Assembly (NCBI GenBank): GCA_964482025.1
Contig: CAYZVN010000035.1
Location: 1-31,697 of the forward strand
DNA length: 31,697 bases
Direction of reading: 5' to 3'
Source: UBA5868 sp964482025
GTDB lineage: Bacteria > Pseudomonadota > Gammaproteobacteria > Pseudomonadales > Cellvibrionaceae
The notes beneath the pieces are model-generated. The model worked only from the letters and a program-made list of their open reading frames with translations. It made no database searches and was not told the origin of the DNA. A program made the translations under genes and the position numbers. Positions within the stretch are counted from its first letter, which is position 1, and every line of letters starts with the position of its first letter. Below are positions 1 to 8,648 of the stretch, one piece after another.

Positions 1-231
1 AAGCTGGTGCTCCATCACCGCAGCGAACAAAGCCTGCGCCAATTGCCCACACCTTCAGCCGTCACCCTGCTGATCGGCCCCGAAGGCGGCTTGAGCGAGC
101 GCGAGATCGATCTCGCCATCCAACAGTCCGGCTACACGCCTCTCACCCTTGGCCCACGCATCTTACGCACCGAAACCGCCCCGGTCGCCGCGCTCACGGC
201 TGTGCAAATGTTATGGGGCGATTTGGGTTGA
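1..231 (+). CDS. rsmE: 16S rRNA (uracil-1498-N3)-methyltransferase, C-terminal part
   Basis: Open from the left edge of the window, 76 codons to a TGA stop. The residues LLIGPEGGLSEREI followed by TLGPRILRTETA are the SAM-binding trefoil-knot signature of the RsmE family, which methylates U1498 of 16S rRNA in the assembled 30S subunit. Only the C-terminal third of the usual ~240-residue protein is present, so the N-terminal PUA-like RNA-binding part lies outside the window. The GTG at position 7 is an internal Val codon, not the start. The next gene, argA, starts 80 bases later on the same strand behind its own possible promoter. Confidence 0.93.
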   Translation, partial: KLVLHHRSEQSLRQLPTPSAVTLLIGPEGGLSEREIDLAIQQSGYTPLTLGPRILRTETAPVAALTAVQMLWGDLG

Positions 232-250
232 GTTCATGCAAACCCAGATC

Positions 251-278
251 TTTCGAAAACATCACAAGTGCGTATACT
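251..278 (+). promoter_or_regulatory. possible argA promoter
   Basis: TATACT at 273-278 matches a sigma-70 -10 box at five of six positions and sits 33 bases before the argA start. The -35 position (about 251-256, TTTCGA) is a poor match. I saw no clear ArgR-type operator. This is a weak inference from position and the -10 match only. Confidence 0.3.
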
Positions 279-311
279 GACGCGATTGTTCCACCCCGCC
301 AGGATTTATAA

Positions 312-1652
312 GTGAGCGACGACCTACCTCAATCCACTGACAACTACGTCACTTGGTTTCGGCATTCCTGTCCGTATATCAATGCGCACCGCGGCAAGAC
401 CTTTGTCATTATGCTGCCCGGCGACTGCATAGAGCAGAGCAACTTTTTCAATATCATTTCGGATATCGCGCTGCTCAGCAGTCTCGGAGTGCGGCTGGTG
501 GTGGTGCACGGCGCACGCAACCAGATCGATGAGATGCTCGGCGGAGACGTCGTCTCCCAGTTTCACAAAGGTTTGCGCATCACGTCTCGGGAAGATATGG
601 AAGCGGTACTGCACGCCGTAGGCAGCACCCGCTTTAAACTTGAGGCCAATTTTTCCAATGGCCTGCCCAGCTCGCCCATGTACGGGGCGAAAATTCGCAT
701 GCGCAGCGGCAATTTCGTCACCGCTATGCCCCAGGGGGTGATTGATGGCGTCGACTACCAATACACCGGCAAAGTGCGCAATGTCGATCGCCAGGGGATT
801 GTCAGCCTATTGGACTCCGGCGCCTTGGCTCTGGTGTCGCCGCTGGGTTACTCCGCCACCGGCGAAATCTTCAACCTGAACTTTGCCGATGTCGCCATAC
901 AAATTGCGCTGGCCATCAATGCCGATAAGCTGATCGCCTTTAACGACGACGGCCCGATCCGCGATGCCGACGGCAATATCTACCGCGAGCTGACCCTGCT
1001 GAAGTGCGAGAAATTTCTCGTTGAACAGCCGGAAGCTAATCGCAGCAACACCTATTTTTCTCTGCGCGCGTGTTACAAAGCCTGCGACGGCGGGGTGCCG
1101 CGCGCCCACGTCATCTCTTCCCGCGAAGACGGCGCGCTGCTCAAAGAGCTGTTCACCCGCGACGGCGCGGGCACCATGGTGCATCGCGACAGTTACGAAA
1201 CCATTCGCCGCGCGCGCATTGAGGATGTCCAGGGCCTGCTCAAGCTGATGGAGCCCCTGGAATCGGACGGCATTCTGGTGAAGCGCTCGCGGGAGCTGCT
1301 GGAGCGCGAAGTGCACAGTTTTACGGTGATGGAAAAAGACGGCCTGATCATTGGCTGCGCCGCGCTTTATCCCTTTTCCGAACCCGGTTCCGGCGAGCTG
1401 GCGTGTGTTGCAGTACACAAGGATTACCGCCGCGACGGCCGCGCTGCCAAGCTGCTGACCCACGTGGAGCGCCAAGCGCTCAAACTCGGCATCAACCGGC
1501 TCTATGTGCTCACCACCCAAACGGCCCATTGGTTTATTGAGCAAGGCTTTGTTGAGACCTTGGTGGACCTGCTGCCGGTGGAGCGCAAAGCGCTCTACAA
1601 CTATCAGCGCAAATCCAAAGTTTTCGTTAAGCACCTGCACGAAATCCGCTGA
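312..1652 (+). CDS. argA: amino-acid N-acetyltransferase (N-acetylglutamate synthase)
   Basis: ArgA transfers an acetyl group from acetyl-CoA to glutamate, the first step of arginine biosynthesis in the cytoplasm. The 446-residue length matches the classical bifunctional-fold ArgA. An amino-acid-kinase-like domain fills about residues 25-280 (LVVVHGARNQID near residue 65), and a GNAT domain fills about 295-435, with the acetyl-CoA loop region around VAVHKDYRRDGRAAKLL. The start is GTG at 312, preceded by AGGA at 301-304; no ATG fits the conserved N-terminus. In this family the kinase-like domain binds arginine for feedback inhibition. It is followed by an 87-base intergenic region rich in palindromes. 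Confidence 0.95.
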   Translation: MSDDLPQSTDNYVTWFRHSCPYINAHRGKTFVIMLPGDCIEQSNFFNIISDIALLSSLGVRLVVVHGARNQIDEMLGGDVVSQFHKGLRITSREDMEAVLHAVGSTRFKLEANFSNGLPSSPMYGAKIRMRSGNFVTAMPQGVIDGVDYQYTGKVRNVDRQGIVSLLDSGALALVSPLGYSATGEIFNLNFADVAIQIALAINADKLIAFNDDGPIRDADGNIYRELTLLKCEKFLVEQPEANRSNTYFSLRACYKACDGGVPRAHVISSREDGALLKELFTRDGAGTMVHRDSYETIRRARIEDVQGLLKLMEPLESDGILVKRSRELLEREVHSFTVMEKDGLIIGCAALYPFSEPGSGELACVAVHKDYRRDGRAAKLLTHVERQALKLGINRLYVLTTQTAHWFIEQGFVETLVDLLPVERKALYNYQRKSKVFVKHLHEIR

Positions 1653-1672
1653 GGGTCCGCGCGCGCAATTCG

Positions 1673-1697
1673 CTGTCCGTGCGGACAGGGTCTAGAC
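1673..1697. promoter_or_regulatory. operator-like palindromes upstream of the response regulator
   Basis: CTGTCCG-TG-CGGACAG (1673-1688) is a perfect 7-bp dyad with a two-base centre, and GTCTAGAC (1690-1697) is an 8-bp palindrome directly after it. The two-base centre is too short for a good RNA hairpin, so a protein-binding site is more likely than a terminator. No regulator can be named. Confidence 0.35.
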
Positions 1698-1699
1698 TT

Positions 1700-1730
1700 G
1701 TTAAGTAGCTCCGCGCCCGAGCTACTTAAC
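1700..1730 (+). promoter_or_regulatory. perfect 12-bp inverted repeat touching the ribosome-binding site
   Basis: GTTAAGTAGCTC (1700-1711) and GAGCTACTTAAC (1719-1730) are exact reverse complements around a 7-base loop. The Shine-Dalgarno AGGTGA begins at 1731, immediately after the stem, and the response-regulator ATG is at 1740. No T-run follows, so it is not a canonical terminator for argA. It could be a 5'-UTR hairpin that controls translation or mRNA stability, or a dimeric operator. Confidence 0.6.
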
Positions 1731-1739
1731 AGGTGATCG

Positions 1740-3416
1740 ATGCAGACCTCTCCAGACGACTTACGCCAAATTGACATCATCAAGATGTACGCCGATAAAC
1801 GGTGCTTGGTGATTGATGACTTCCCCGAAATTCGCGGCTCGCTGATGCGCACGCTGCGCAATTTTGGGGCTGAGTCTGTGGACACCGCAGCGGACGGCGA
1901 AGAAGCGGTAAAGCTCTGCAGCCAAAACCCCTACGACATCGTCATCTGCGACTACAACCTGGGCGCCGGCAAAGACGGCCAGCAGGTGCTGGAGGAAGTT
2001 CGCTACCTGCGGGTACTGCTGATGACCAGCCTATTCGTAATGCTCACCGGCGAATCCTCCCGCGAGATGGTGTTGGGCGCCTTGGAGTGTCAACCCGACG
2101 ACTACATCACCAAACCTTATACCGAAGCCTCGCTGCGCACCCGCCTCAATCGCGCTATCGTCCGCCACGAGTCCCTTCTGCACATTAAAAAAGCCATCTC
2201 GGAAGGCGATTATCAAAAGGCGTTGGACGGTTGTAACGAGATGATCAAGGCCCGCAGCCGCTACACCAACGACTGCATCAAAATGAAGGGCCAACTGCTG
2301 GTCTTGCTGCGGCAACTGGCGGAGGCCAAACAGCTTTACGAAAGTGTGCTGGATAAAAAGCCGGTGGTGTGGGCCAAGCTTGGCATGGGCAAAACGCTCT
2401 TGGAAATGGGCAAACTGGATGCTGCAGAAAACATTCTGAAGGACGTTCTCGACGAAGATAGCCGCTATGTCGAAGCGCACGATTTGCTCGCGGATGTACA
2501 CGCGGCAAAGAACGATATGCGGAGCGCCCAGAAAGCCACGGAAAGGGCCTCACAAATATCGCCCAAATCCGTTCACCGCCATCGCAAGCTGGCGACCCTT
2601 GCCGACATTAACGGCAATGACGAGCTGTCGGCCAAAAGTCATCAAAACGCCATTAAGTGGGGCCTGAACTCCTGCCATGAGTCGGCTCAGGATTACTTCA
2701 ATTACGCGCGCAAACTATCCGACATAGTGCGCGCCAGCAACAGCGCTCACGAAAGCAATGTGCTGGTGAAGCAGGCGGTCAACTATCTGGATCGCGCGCG
2801 CAAGCGCTACGGCACTTCAGCGGAAGTGGAAGCTCAGGCCCATATGGTGGAGGCCCAGTTATTCCGCAGCCAAGGGAACGCCGATAAAGCACAAGCGTCT
2901 GCCAATAAAGCCAAACAGCTCTACGGCAATCTTCCCAATCCGTCGGTTGATGCCCGCTTGGAATTTGCGCGGACCTTGCACAGCATCAATGAGGAAGAAC
3001 AGGCGCGCGTAATCCTCACCTCCCTGGTCGCCAATCACAGCCACGACAAAGACTTACTGCGCATCATCGACGGCATCACCGGCGAGCCCATTTCCGACGA
3101 CGGCAAAGTGGTGGCCACTAAGCTCACCCGAACCGGGATTTCCTCCTATGAGGAAAAAGACTTTGAAGCCGCCATAGAGGTCTTCATTCAGGCGATCAAT
3201 GCCTATCCCAAGCATGTCGGCCTCAACCTCAACCTGATTCAGGCCATACTGGCGGCCACCGAGCAGCTTGGCGCCAACTCGAAGTACGAAAACCTGTGCC
3301 GCCGCAGCCTCCGCGCCGTCGGCCAAATCAATAGTGGCCACAAACAATTCCAGCGCTATGCGTTCTTGCAAAAACAGCTCGGCAAACACTACCCCCAAGT
3401 ACTAGCCACCGCCTGA
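1740..3416 (+). CDS. response regulator with TPR-type C-terminal domain
   Basis: 558 residues. A CheY-like receiver domain covers about residues 20-145: acidic pair D26/D27, probable phospho-acceptor D71 in ICDYNLG, the Thr in MLTGES and the Lys in ITKPYT are all present. The remaining ~400 residues are helical TPR-like repeats (for example WAKLGMGKTLLEMGKLDAA) with no DNA-binding or enzymatic output domain, so output is probably by protein-protein interaction. The start is ATG at 1740 with AGGTGA seven bases upstream. No histidine kinase is adjacent, so the partner is unknown. A terminator follows immediately. The receiver assignment is firm; the pathway is not known. Confidence 0.88.
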   Translation: MQTSPDDLRQIDIIKMYADKRCLVIDDFPEIRGSLMRTLRNFGAESVDTAADGEEAVKLCSQNPYDIVICDYNLGAGKDGQQVLEEVRYLRVLLMTSLFVMLTGESSREMVLGALECQPDDYITKPYTEASLRTRLNRAIVRHESLLHIKKAISEGDYQKALDGCNEMIKARSRYTNDCIKMKGQLLVLLRQLAEAKQLYESVLDKKPVVWAKLGMGKTLLEMGKLDAAENILKDVLDEDSRYVEAHDLLADVHAAKNDMRSAQKATERASQISPKSVHRHRKLATLADINGNDELSAKSHQNAIKWGLNSCHESAQDYFNYARKLSDIVRASNSAHESNVLVKQAVNYLDRARKRYGTSAEVEAQAHMVEAQLFRSQGNADKAQASANKAKQLYGNLPNPSVDARLEFARTLHSINEEEQARVILTSLVANHSHDKDLLRIIDGITGEPISDDGKVVATKLTRTGISSYEEKDFEAAIEVFIQAINAYPKHVGLNLNLIQAILAATEQLGANSKYENLCRRSLRAVGQINSGHKQFQRYAFLQKQLGKHYPQVLATA

Positions 3417-3456
3417 CCTCTAGCCCCCTCGCCGTTGGGCTGGGAGAGGTCTTTTT
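3415..3456 (+). terminator. rho-independent terminator after the response regulator
   Basis: GACCTCT (3415-3421) pairs with AGAGGTC (3445-3451), and the inner AGCCC (3422-3426) pairs with GGGCT (3437-3441), with a small bulge. TTTTT follows at 3452-3456. The stem begins inside the TGA stop codon of the response-regulator gene. Confidence 0.8.
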
Positions 3457-3516
3457 GGTATCCTTGTGCGCTTTCTCCGCCTTCTTCTGGGCATTTAGTT
3501 AATTCGAGGTCACTCC

Positions 3517-5522
3517 ATGCCGCAATATCGCTCCCGTACCACCACCTCTGGCCGCAATATGGCCGGCGCACGCGCACTGTGGCGCGCCACCGGGATGAAG
3601 GATGAAGACTTCCAAAAGCCCATCATTGCGGTGGTGAACTCCTTCACTCAATTCGTTCCCGGCCACGTCCACCTGAAAGACTTGGGGCAGCTGGTCGCTC
3701 GGCAAATTGAGAAGGCCGGCGGTGTCGCCAAGGAGTTCAATACCATCGCCGTTGACGATGGCATCGCCATGGGTCACGACGGCATGCTCTATAGCCTGCC
3801 CAGCCGCGACATCATCGCCGATTCCGTTGAATACATGGTAAACGCTCACTGCGCCGACGCCATGGTGTGCATCTCCAATTGCGACAAGATCACCCCCGGC
3901 ATGCTGATGGCAGCCATGCGCATTAATATTCCGGTGATCTTCGTTTCCGGCGGCCCTATGGAGGCCGGCAAGACCAAGCTCGCCACCCACGGTCTCGACC
4001 TGGTCGACGCCATGGTGATCGCTGCAGACAGTTCAGCATCCGATGAGACGGTGGCGGAATATGAGCGCAGCGCCTGCCCTACCTGCGGCTCCTGCTCCGG
4101 CATGTTTACGGCAAACTCGATGAACTGCTTAACCGAAGCCCTCGGTCTCAGCCTCCCGGGCAACGGGACCGTTTTGGCGACCCACGCGGACCGCCGTCAA
4201 CTGTTTGAGCGCGCCGGCTCGCTGATTGTCGACATCACCCGCCGGTATTACGAACAAGACGACACCAGCGTTTTGCCGCGCAGCATCGGCAACAAAGCGG
4301 CCTTTGCCAATGCGATGACGCTGGATATCGCCATGGGCGGCAGCACCAACACCATTCTTCACTTATTGGCCATTGCGCGTGAAGCAGGCACCGACTTCGA
4401 TCTCAGCACGATCGACTACCTCAGCCGCAAAGTGCCGCAACTCTGCAAAGTGGCCCCTAACACTCAGAAGTATCACATNNNNNNNNNNNNNNNNNNNNNN
4501 NNNNNNNNNNNNNNNNNNNNNNNNNNNNNNNNNNNNNNNNNNNNNNNNNNNNNNNNNNNNNNNNNNNNNNNNNNNNNNGCCGCAAAGTGCCGCAACTCTG
4601 CAAAGTGGCCCCTAACACTCAGAAGTATCACATTGAAGATGTCCATCGCGCCGGCGGCATTATGGGTATTCTGGGGGAACTGGACCGCGCCGGACTCATT
4701 GATAGCCAATGTCACACTGTTCACTCTCCCACGCTGCGCGAGGCGATTGATACCTGGGATATCACGCTCAACCCCAGTCCAGAAGTGGTGAAGTTTTATA
4801 AAGCCGGGCCCGGCGGTATCCCGACTCAAGAAGCCTTTAGCCAGGACACTCGCTGGCCTACTTTGGATGCCGATCGGGCACAGGGCTGTATTCGCGCACT
4901 GGCGCATGCCTACTCCAGCGAAGGCGGACTTGCGGTGCTCTACGGCAACATCGCGGAGAAAGGCTGCGTGGTGAAATCGGCCGGCGTCGACGAAGACAGC
5001 TTAGTCTTTGAAGGCACAGCTCATATCACCGAATCACAAGACGAAGCCGTCCAACACATCCTGGATGGTTTGGTAAAGTCGGGCGAAGTGGTGATCGTCC
5101 GCTACGAAGGCCCGAAAGGCGGCCCCGGCATGCAGGAAATGCTGTACCCCACGTCCTACTTGAAGTCTAAAGGCCTCGGCAAAGAGTGCGCTCTGCTGAC
5201 AGATGGTCGCTTCTCCGGAGGCACCTCGGGATTGTCGATCGGCCACGTCAGCCCAGAAGCCGCTTCCGGTGGTGCCATTGGCTTGGTGCGCGATGGCGAC
5301 CGTATCAAAATTGACATTCCCAACCGCAGCATCAATGTTCTGCTGTCCGATGCGGAGCTGGCTGAACGGCGCCAAGAACAGGACCGCTTAGGCTGGAAGC
5401 CCAAGGCACCTCGCCCACGCAAAGTCAGCGCCGCTTTAAAGGCCTACGCCCTGTTGGCCACTAGCGCTGATATGGGTGCCGTGCGCGATCTGGAGAAATT
5501 GGAAAAACTCAGCCACGAATAG
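3517..5522 (+). CDS. ilvD: dihydroxy-acid dehydratase (interrupted by an assembly gap)
   Basis: IlvD dehydrates 2,3-dihydroxy acids to 2-keto acids in valine, leucine and isoleucine biosynthesis and uses an Fe-S cluster. Visible ligands and motifs include C122 in CISNCDKITPGM and the CPTCGSCSGM cluster near residues 187-195; the C-terminal half carries FSGGTSGLSIGHVSPEA. A 100-N run lies at 4479-4578 between two exact 55-bp copies. Dropping one copy plus the Ns (155 bp) leaves 1851 bp, an uninterrupted frame of 616 residues, the same length as E. coli IlvD. The apparent frameshift is therefore not biological. The start ATG has GAGG about seven bases upstream. Confidence 0.95.
4424..4633. other. 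assembly gap with duplicated 55-bp flanks inside ilvD
   Basis: Positions 4424-4478 and 4579-4633 are identical over 55 bases, with exactly 100 Ns between. This is the mark of two contig ends that share an overlap but were scaffolded without being merged. Confidence 0.93.
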
Positions 5523-5584
5523 TGGCTGAAACACCGAGGGTCGGTGCTCCGCGCAACCCGTGGTGACTGTATCAACGGAATAAA

Positions 5585-5610
5585 AAAAGCCCTTATCAAA
5601 AGGGCTTTTT
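5585..5610. terminator. bidirectional terminator between ilvD and the convergent TPR gene
   Basis: AAAAGCCCTT (5585-5594) and AAGGGCTTTT (5600-5609) form a perfect stem with a five-base loop, with A and T tracts on the two sides. It can therefore end transcripts from ilvD (+) and from the TonB operon (-). A smaller hairpin, CACCGA-GGG-TCGGTG at 5532-5546, lies between it and the ilvD stop. Confidence 0.88.
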
Positions 5611-5631
5611 GTTTCTTGGATGAGCTTAAAA

Positions 5632-7044
5632 CTAGGCTTCGAGGTTCGCGTCCCGCAGCCCTTCCTCACGAGTTCGCTCACTCTGGACGTACTTCATGAG
5701 GTTCTGTGCGTGGGTCTTATACTTGTCATCCTTAACCGCTTCTTTCAGCGCTTTCATGGACTCATCGTATTTCTTCAAGCCCAGATAAGCTGACCCCATA
5801 TACATATGAATCTCACCTTGACTGCGCAGTCCGCCTTTACTAAGGGCTTTTCTTCCCGCCGCAACAGCTTCGTTAAACTGATCGGTATTCAAGTAAATCG
5901 CCGCAAGCGTTGCATAGATCTTGCCGTTATCCATCTTTTGCGCCGCTTCTTCCATAATCGGCAGAGCCTGCTTCAACTCTTGAGCCTGGGTCAGTGATAC
6001 CGCCCAGACTTCCAAGTTCTTACCGTCACGCTCAATGGCTTTGGACTCGATACCTTTCTTCATCACCTTGCTAGCAAGGTAAGGTGCCTCTGCGCCTAAA
6101 AACAAATAAGCGAGATTTTTGTACTGGTTCTCTCTATCTAAAGCACCCGCAACATACAGCGCATCCATCAGCGCCATCTGCTCCTTTTCCTTACCGTTCA
6201 TACCGTAGAGAGAGGCCAGCTGAGCAAGAATCCGAGTATTGGTGTAATGCACCGAAAGTGCTTCGGCCACCTTTTCCGCCGCTTTGTAGTCTTCTTTGTC
6301 GACATAAATAGCCAACTGCAGTCGGTACCAGCCTTCGCGCGGGGTTTCCCCTTTGGCTTGAACCAATTTAATCGACTTCGACAACTCCGTGAGCGCCTCG
6401 TCCTTGCGATTCAGCAAGTACAAGTTTTGTGCGCGGTAGTAAAAGTAGTCGTCGGGCACCAGGGAAGGACAAAGCGCCTCCCACTTGCCAAAGAAATTCA
6501 AGGCTTCCTGATAACGCTCTTCAGCCGTCAACAGCTGCGCCACCTGGTATGTCAGCTGAGCTTCTAGCGTTTCTGGAATATTGGGGGATTGGGCCAACAC
6601 CTTCTGAAAGTAATCAATGGCGCCAGGTATGTTATCCAGATTGTACTGAACAACCGCCGCACGCTGGTACAGCTGGGCGCGCTCGTATTCATTACAGTCA
6701 TCGCATCGATCCACCATCTGCTTCAGCTTTGGCCAAGCAGCTCGGTAGTCCGGCTCCGGAGTCTGGCCGGTTCTTTTATCAGGCTCGGGACTCATCAACA
6801 TGTCCACCTCTGCAACCTTCTTGAAGAACTTCTGGTCCAGAGCTTTTAGGCGCCGTCTTTCCGGCGGCGCTTTACAACCTGCCAGCTTGGGCGTTGTCGA
6901 CGCTTGGGCTAATGCGGAGTTATCGATCAAGCGAAAAGCCGAAGTATCAACAGAAGGCAAACTGGTCAGGCCCAAGCCAACAACCGCTGTAAAAATACTA
7001 GCGATTTTCAATCCAAGAGCTTTGTTCATCTTGCTACCACTCAT
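5632..7044 (-). CDS. exported TPR protein, last gene of the TonB2-type operon
   Basis: 470 residues with a hydrophobic N-terminal signal (IASIFTAVVGLGL) and a plausible cleavage region near ALAQA; the remainder is TPR-like helical repeats (for example ALTELSKSIKLVQ and FNEAVAAGRKALSKGG). Its ATG overlaps the tonB stop by four bases (ATGA), so translational coupling is likely. A second in-frame ATG at 7029 is an alternative start that leaves the signal intact. Proteins of this kind close DUF3450-TtpC-ExbBD-TonB operons in marine gammaproteobacteria; the role is thought to be periplasmic but is not defined. A bidirectional terminator follows. Confidence 0.8.
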   Translation of the reverse strand: MSGSKMNKALGLKIASIFTAVVGLGLTSLPSVDTSAFRLIDNSALAQASTTPKLAGCKAPPERRRLKALDQKFFKKVAEVDMLMSPEPDKRTGQTPEPDYRAAWPKLKQMVDRCDDCNEYERAQLYQRAAVVQYNLDNIPGAIDYFQKVLAQSPNIPETLEAQLTYQVAQLLTAEERYQEALNFFGKWEALCPSLVPDDYFYYRAQNLYLLNRKDEALTELSKSIKLVQAKGETPREGWYRLQLAIYVDKEDYKAAEKVAEALSVHYTNTRILAQLASLYGMNGKEKEQMALMDALYVAGALDRENQYKNLAYLFLGAEAPYLASKVMKKGIESKAIERDGKNLEVWAVSLTQAQELKQALPIMEEAAQKMDNGKIYATLAAIYLNTDQFNEAVAAGRKALSKGGLRSQGEIHMYMGSAYLGLKKYDESMKALKEAVKDDKYKTHAQNLMKYVQSERTREEGLRDANLEA

Positions 7045-7643
7045 TCTTTGGCCATCTGGAACGTGAATCTATATTGCACCCCGGGCACATCCACCGGCTG
7101 GCCGTCCACAACACGAGGCTTGTATTTGATTCTTTCAGCTGCTCTTAGTGCCGAACGCTCAAAGATGGAGTCGGGGCAGTCGGCGACAAAAGCGTCTTTG
7201 GTGGTGCCGTTGGCAGCTACCGTAAATTCCACGGTGCAATAACCTTCGAGCCCCCGCTGAGCAGCTCGGCGCGGATATTCGGGCTGCACTACGGTCAGAG
7301 GAATCATCTCGCCGTCGCCAAACCCAGCCGGCCCTGTAATCGTCGGCTTCCCGTCCATTTGAGGCTGGATACTGATACCTTCGTTGCTGACATCCGGCGT
7401 ATCGAATTCCGGTTCCGGTAGATCCGGCGGTGCCTGCTCGACCTCATCAGGCTTCTGTGGCTTGCTGACATCGTATTGTGTTTCGATTTCGCGCTGAGGC
7501 ATCACGATGTCCGGCACCTTGAACTCAATCACTTCGCCGGGCCCTTTAACGTTGGTTTGAATCAATATATGCATCAGCAGTAACAAACCCAGTGTGACTA
7601 CCAACGCCAAACCACCTGCTGTCAAATATCTCGCCATACCCAT
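7041..7643 (-). CDS. tonB: TonB family energy transducer (TonB2 type)
   Basis: 200 residues. One N-terminal membrane helix (LALVVTLGLLLLMHILI, about residues 10-26) is followed by a Pro/Glu-rich linker and a C-terminal TonB domain (VVQPEYPRRAAQRGLEGYC and KYKPRVVDGQPVDVPGVQYRF). TonB carries proton-motive energy from ExbB/ExbD to outer-membrane receptors. The ATG at 7643 is chosen because AGGAG lies seven bases upstream and the gene then begins four bases after the exbD stop. A longer open frame to 7709 would overlap exbD by 62 bases and lacks a better site. The compact length fits the TonB2 class. Confidence 0.9.
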   Translation of the reverse strand: MGMARYLTAGGLALVVTLGLLLLMHILIQTNVKGPGEVIEFKVPDIVMPQREIETQYDVSKPQKPDEVEQAPPDLPEPEFDTPDVSNEGISIQPQMDGKPTITGPAGFGDGEMIPLTVVQPEYPRRAAQRGLEGYCTVEFTVAANGTTKDAFVADCPDSIFERSALRAAERIKYKPRVVDGQPVDVPGVQYRFTFQMAKE

Positions 7644-7647
7644 ACGA

Positions 7648-8052
7648 CTACTCCTTCTGCGCTGCGATGGAGATATCGACAATACCGAGCCCGCGCGCTG
7701 CCTGAGCAACGTCGTTCAGAGTCTTGATGCTGGCTTTAGCGTCAGCCTGAATGATCAGCGGGCTCTTCGGATTCTCTGCTAGCAACAGCTCGATCTGGTC
7801 TTTCACGAACTGGGGATCGATCTCACTTTTATCAATCCAAATCTTGTTATCACTATTGATCGCGACCAAGATTTTGGCATTTTTAATGCTGGCGGTATTC
7901 GCATCAGGCCGATCTACCTCGACGCCTGGTTCCTTGATAAAGGTGGCCGTCACAATAAAGAAAATCAACATAATAAATACCACGTCGAGCATAGGGGTGA
8001 GGTCGATCGTGGCCCCTATATCGTCATCAGCGGATGATTTCCTGCTGCTCAT
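7648..8052 (-). CDS. exbD: ExbD/TolR family biopolymer transport protein
   Basis: 134 residues. The conserved ExbD N-terminus IDLTPMLDVVFIMLIFFIVTATF holds the single membrane helix, with the proton-pathway Asp in the MLDVVF motif; a small periplasmic domain follows (KSPLIIQADAKA). ExbD is the stator partner of ExbB. The start is set at ATG 8052 (MSSRKSS), with the purine-rich AAGAGAAG upstream. The upstream frame extension to 8082 runs into a 6-bp-arm hairpin and is not like ExbD. Four bases separate it from tonB. Confidence 0.92.
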   Translation of the reverse strand: MSSRKSSADDDIGATIDLTPMLDVVFIMLIFFIVTATFIKEPGVEVDRPDANTASIKNAKILVAINSDNKIWIDKSEIDPQFVKDQIELLLAENPKSPLIIQADAKASIKTLNDVAQAARGLGIVDISIAAQKE

Positions 8053-8072
8053 GGTTACTTCTCTTGAAACGG

Positions 8073-8089
8073 GCCGGCACAAGGCCGGC
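8073..8089 (-). repeat. short GC-rich hairpin between exbB and exbD
   Basis: GCCGGC at 8073-8078 and 8084-8089, separated by five bases. In the transcript this forms a stable small stem just ahead of the exbD start. It may influence the ExbB:ExbD ratio; this is inference from position only. Confidence 0.45.
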
Positions 8090-8110
8090 TTTTAGTTAAA
8101 GGGAAAGCGC

Positions 8111-8635
8111 TTAATGGTCCATCGTCAGATGGTCTTCCAGTAATTGGGCTTCACGATCAGCGATTTGGTTCACTACAGTGCCACCAAACACACCGGAAAT
8201 GGCCGCTACCATGCCCGCCATTGTCGGAATCGTGGCCTGCTTAACGCCCCCAGCCATGGATTTAGCATCTGCCCCGCCGGTCGTGGCCAAGACATTAAAC
8301 ACCTCAATCATTCCCGATACGGTGCCGAGCAATCCGAACAGGGGACAAAGTGCGGTGATGGTACCTATCAAATCCAAGTTTGCACGGATCTTCTCTGAAA
8401 CGCGTGAGAGCGAAGCTTGGCGAATTTGGTGCGCGTTCCAAGACTTACGTTCGGAACGCGCATCCCACGCCTGTACAGTTTGCTTCACATCCCGGCGGAG
8501 CGGGCCTCGGTAAAACCAAATACGCTCAAAGATCAGGGTCCATAACACCAGGGTCAGCACTGCGATAGCCAGCAATACAGGACCGCCAGACGCTGCAAAC
8601 GCCTGAATGGCTTCCCAAGATTGCAACAATGACAT
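8111..8635 (-). CDS. exbB: MotA/TolQ/ExbB proton channel family protein (ExbB2 type)
   Basis: 174 residues with three predicted membrane helices: near residues 18-35 (VLLAIAVLTLVLWTLIF), near 90-110 and near 130-155. The MotA/ExbB signature is seen in GTITALCPLFGLLGTVSGMIEVF and in the following KQATIPTMAGMVAAISGVFG. ATG at 8635 follows GGGAG with seven bases between. It is the short ExbB that works with ExbD in the proton-driven motor. It lies 13 bases after the TtpC-like gene and 58 bases before exbD. Confidence 0.92.
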   Translation of the reverse strand: MSLLQSWEAIQAFAASGGPVLLAIAVLTLVLWTLIFERIWFYRGPLRRDVKQTVQAWDARSERKSWNAHQIRQASLSRVSEKIRANLDLIGTITALCPLFGLLGTVSGMIEVFNVLATTGGADAKSMAGGVKQATIPTMAGMVAAISGVFGGTVVNQIADREAQLLEDHLTMDH

Positions 8636-8648
8636 GGGCTATCTCCCG

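Noticed and set aside
324..1640. Long minus-strand open frames opposite argA
   Set aside because: They are antisense shadows created by the GC-biased third positions of argA; no ribosome-binding site or family similarity.
4479..4578. Frameshift or insertion disrupting ilvD
   Set aside because: The flanks are an exact 55-bp duplicate and merging restores a full 616-residue frame.
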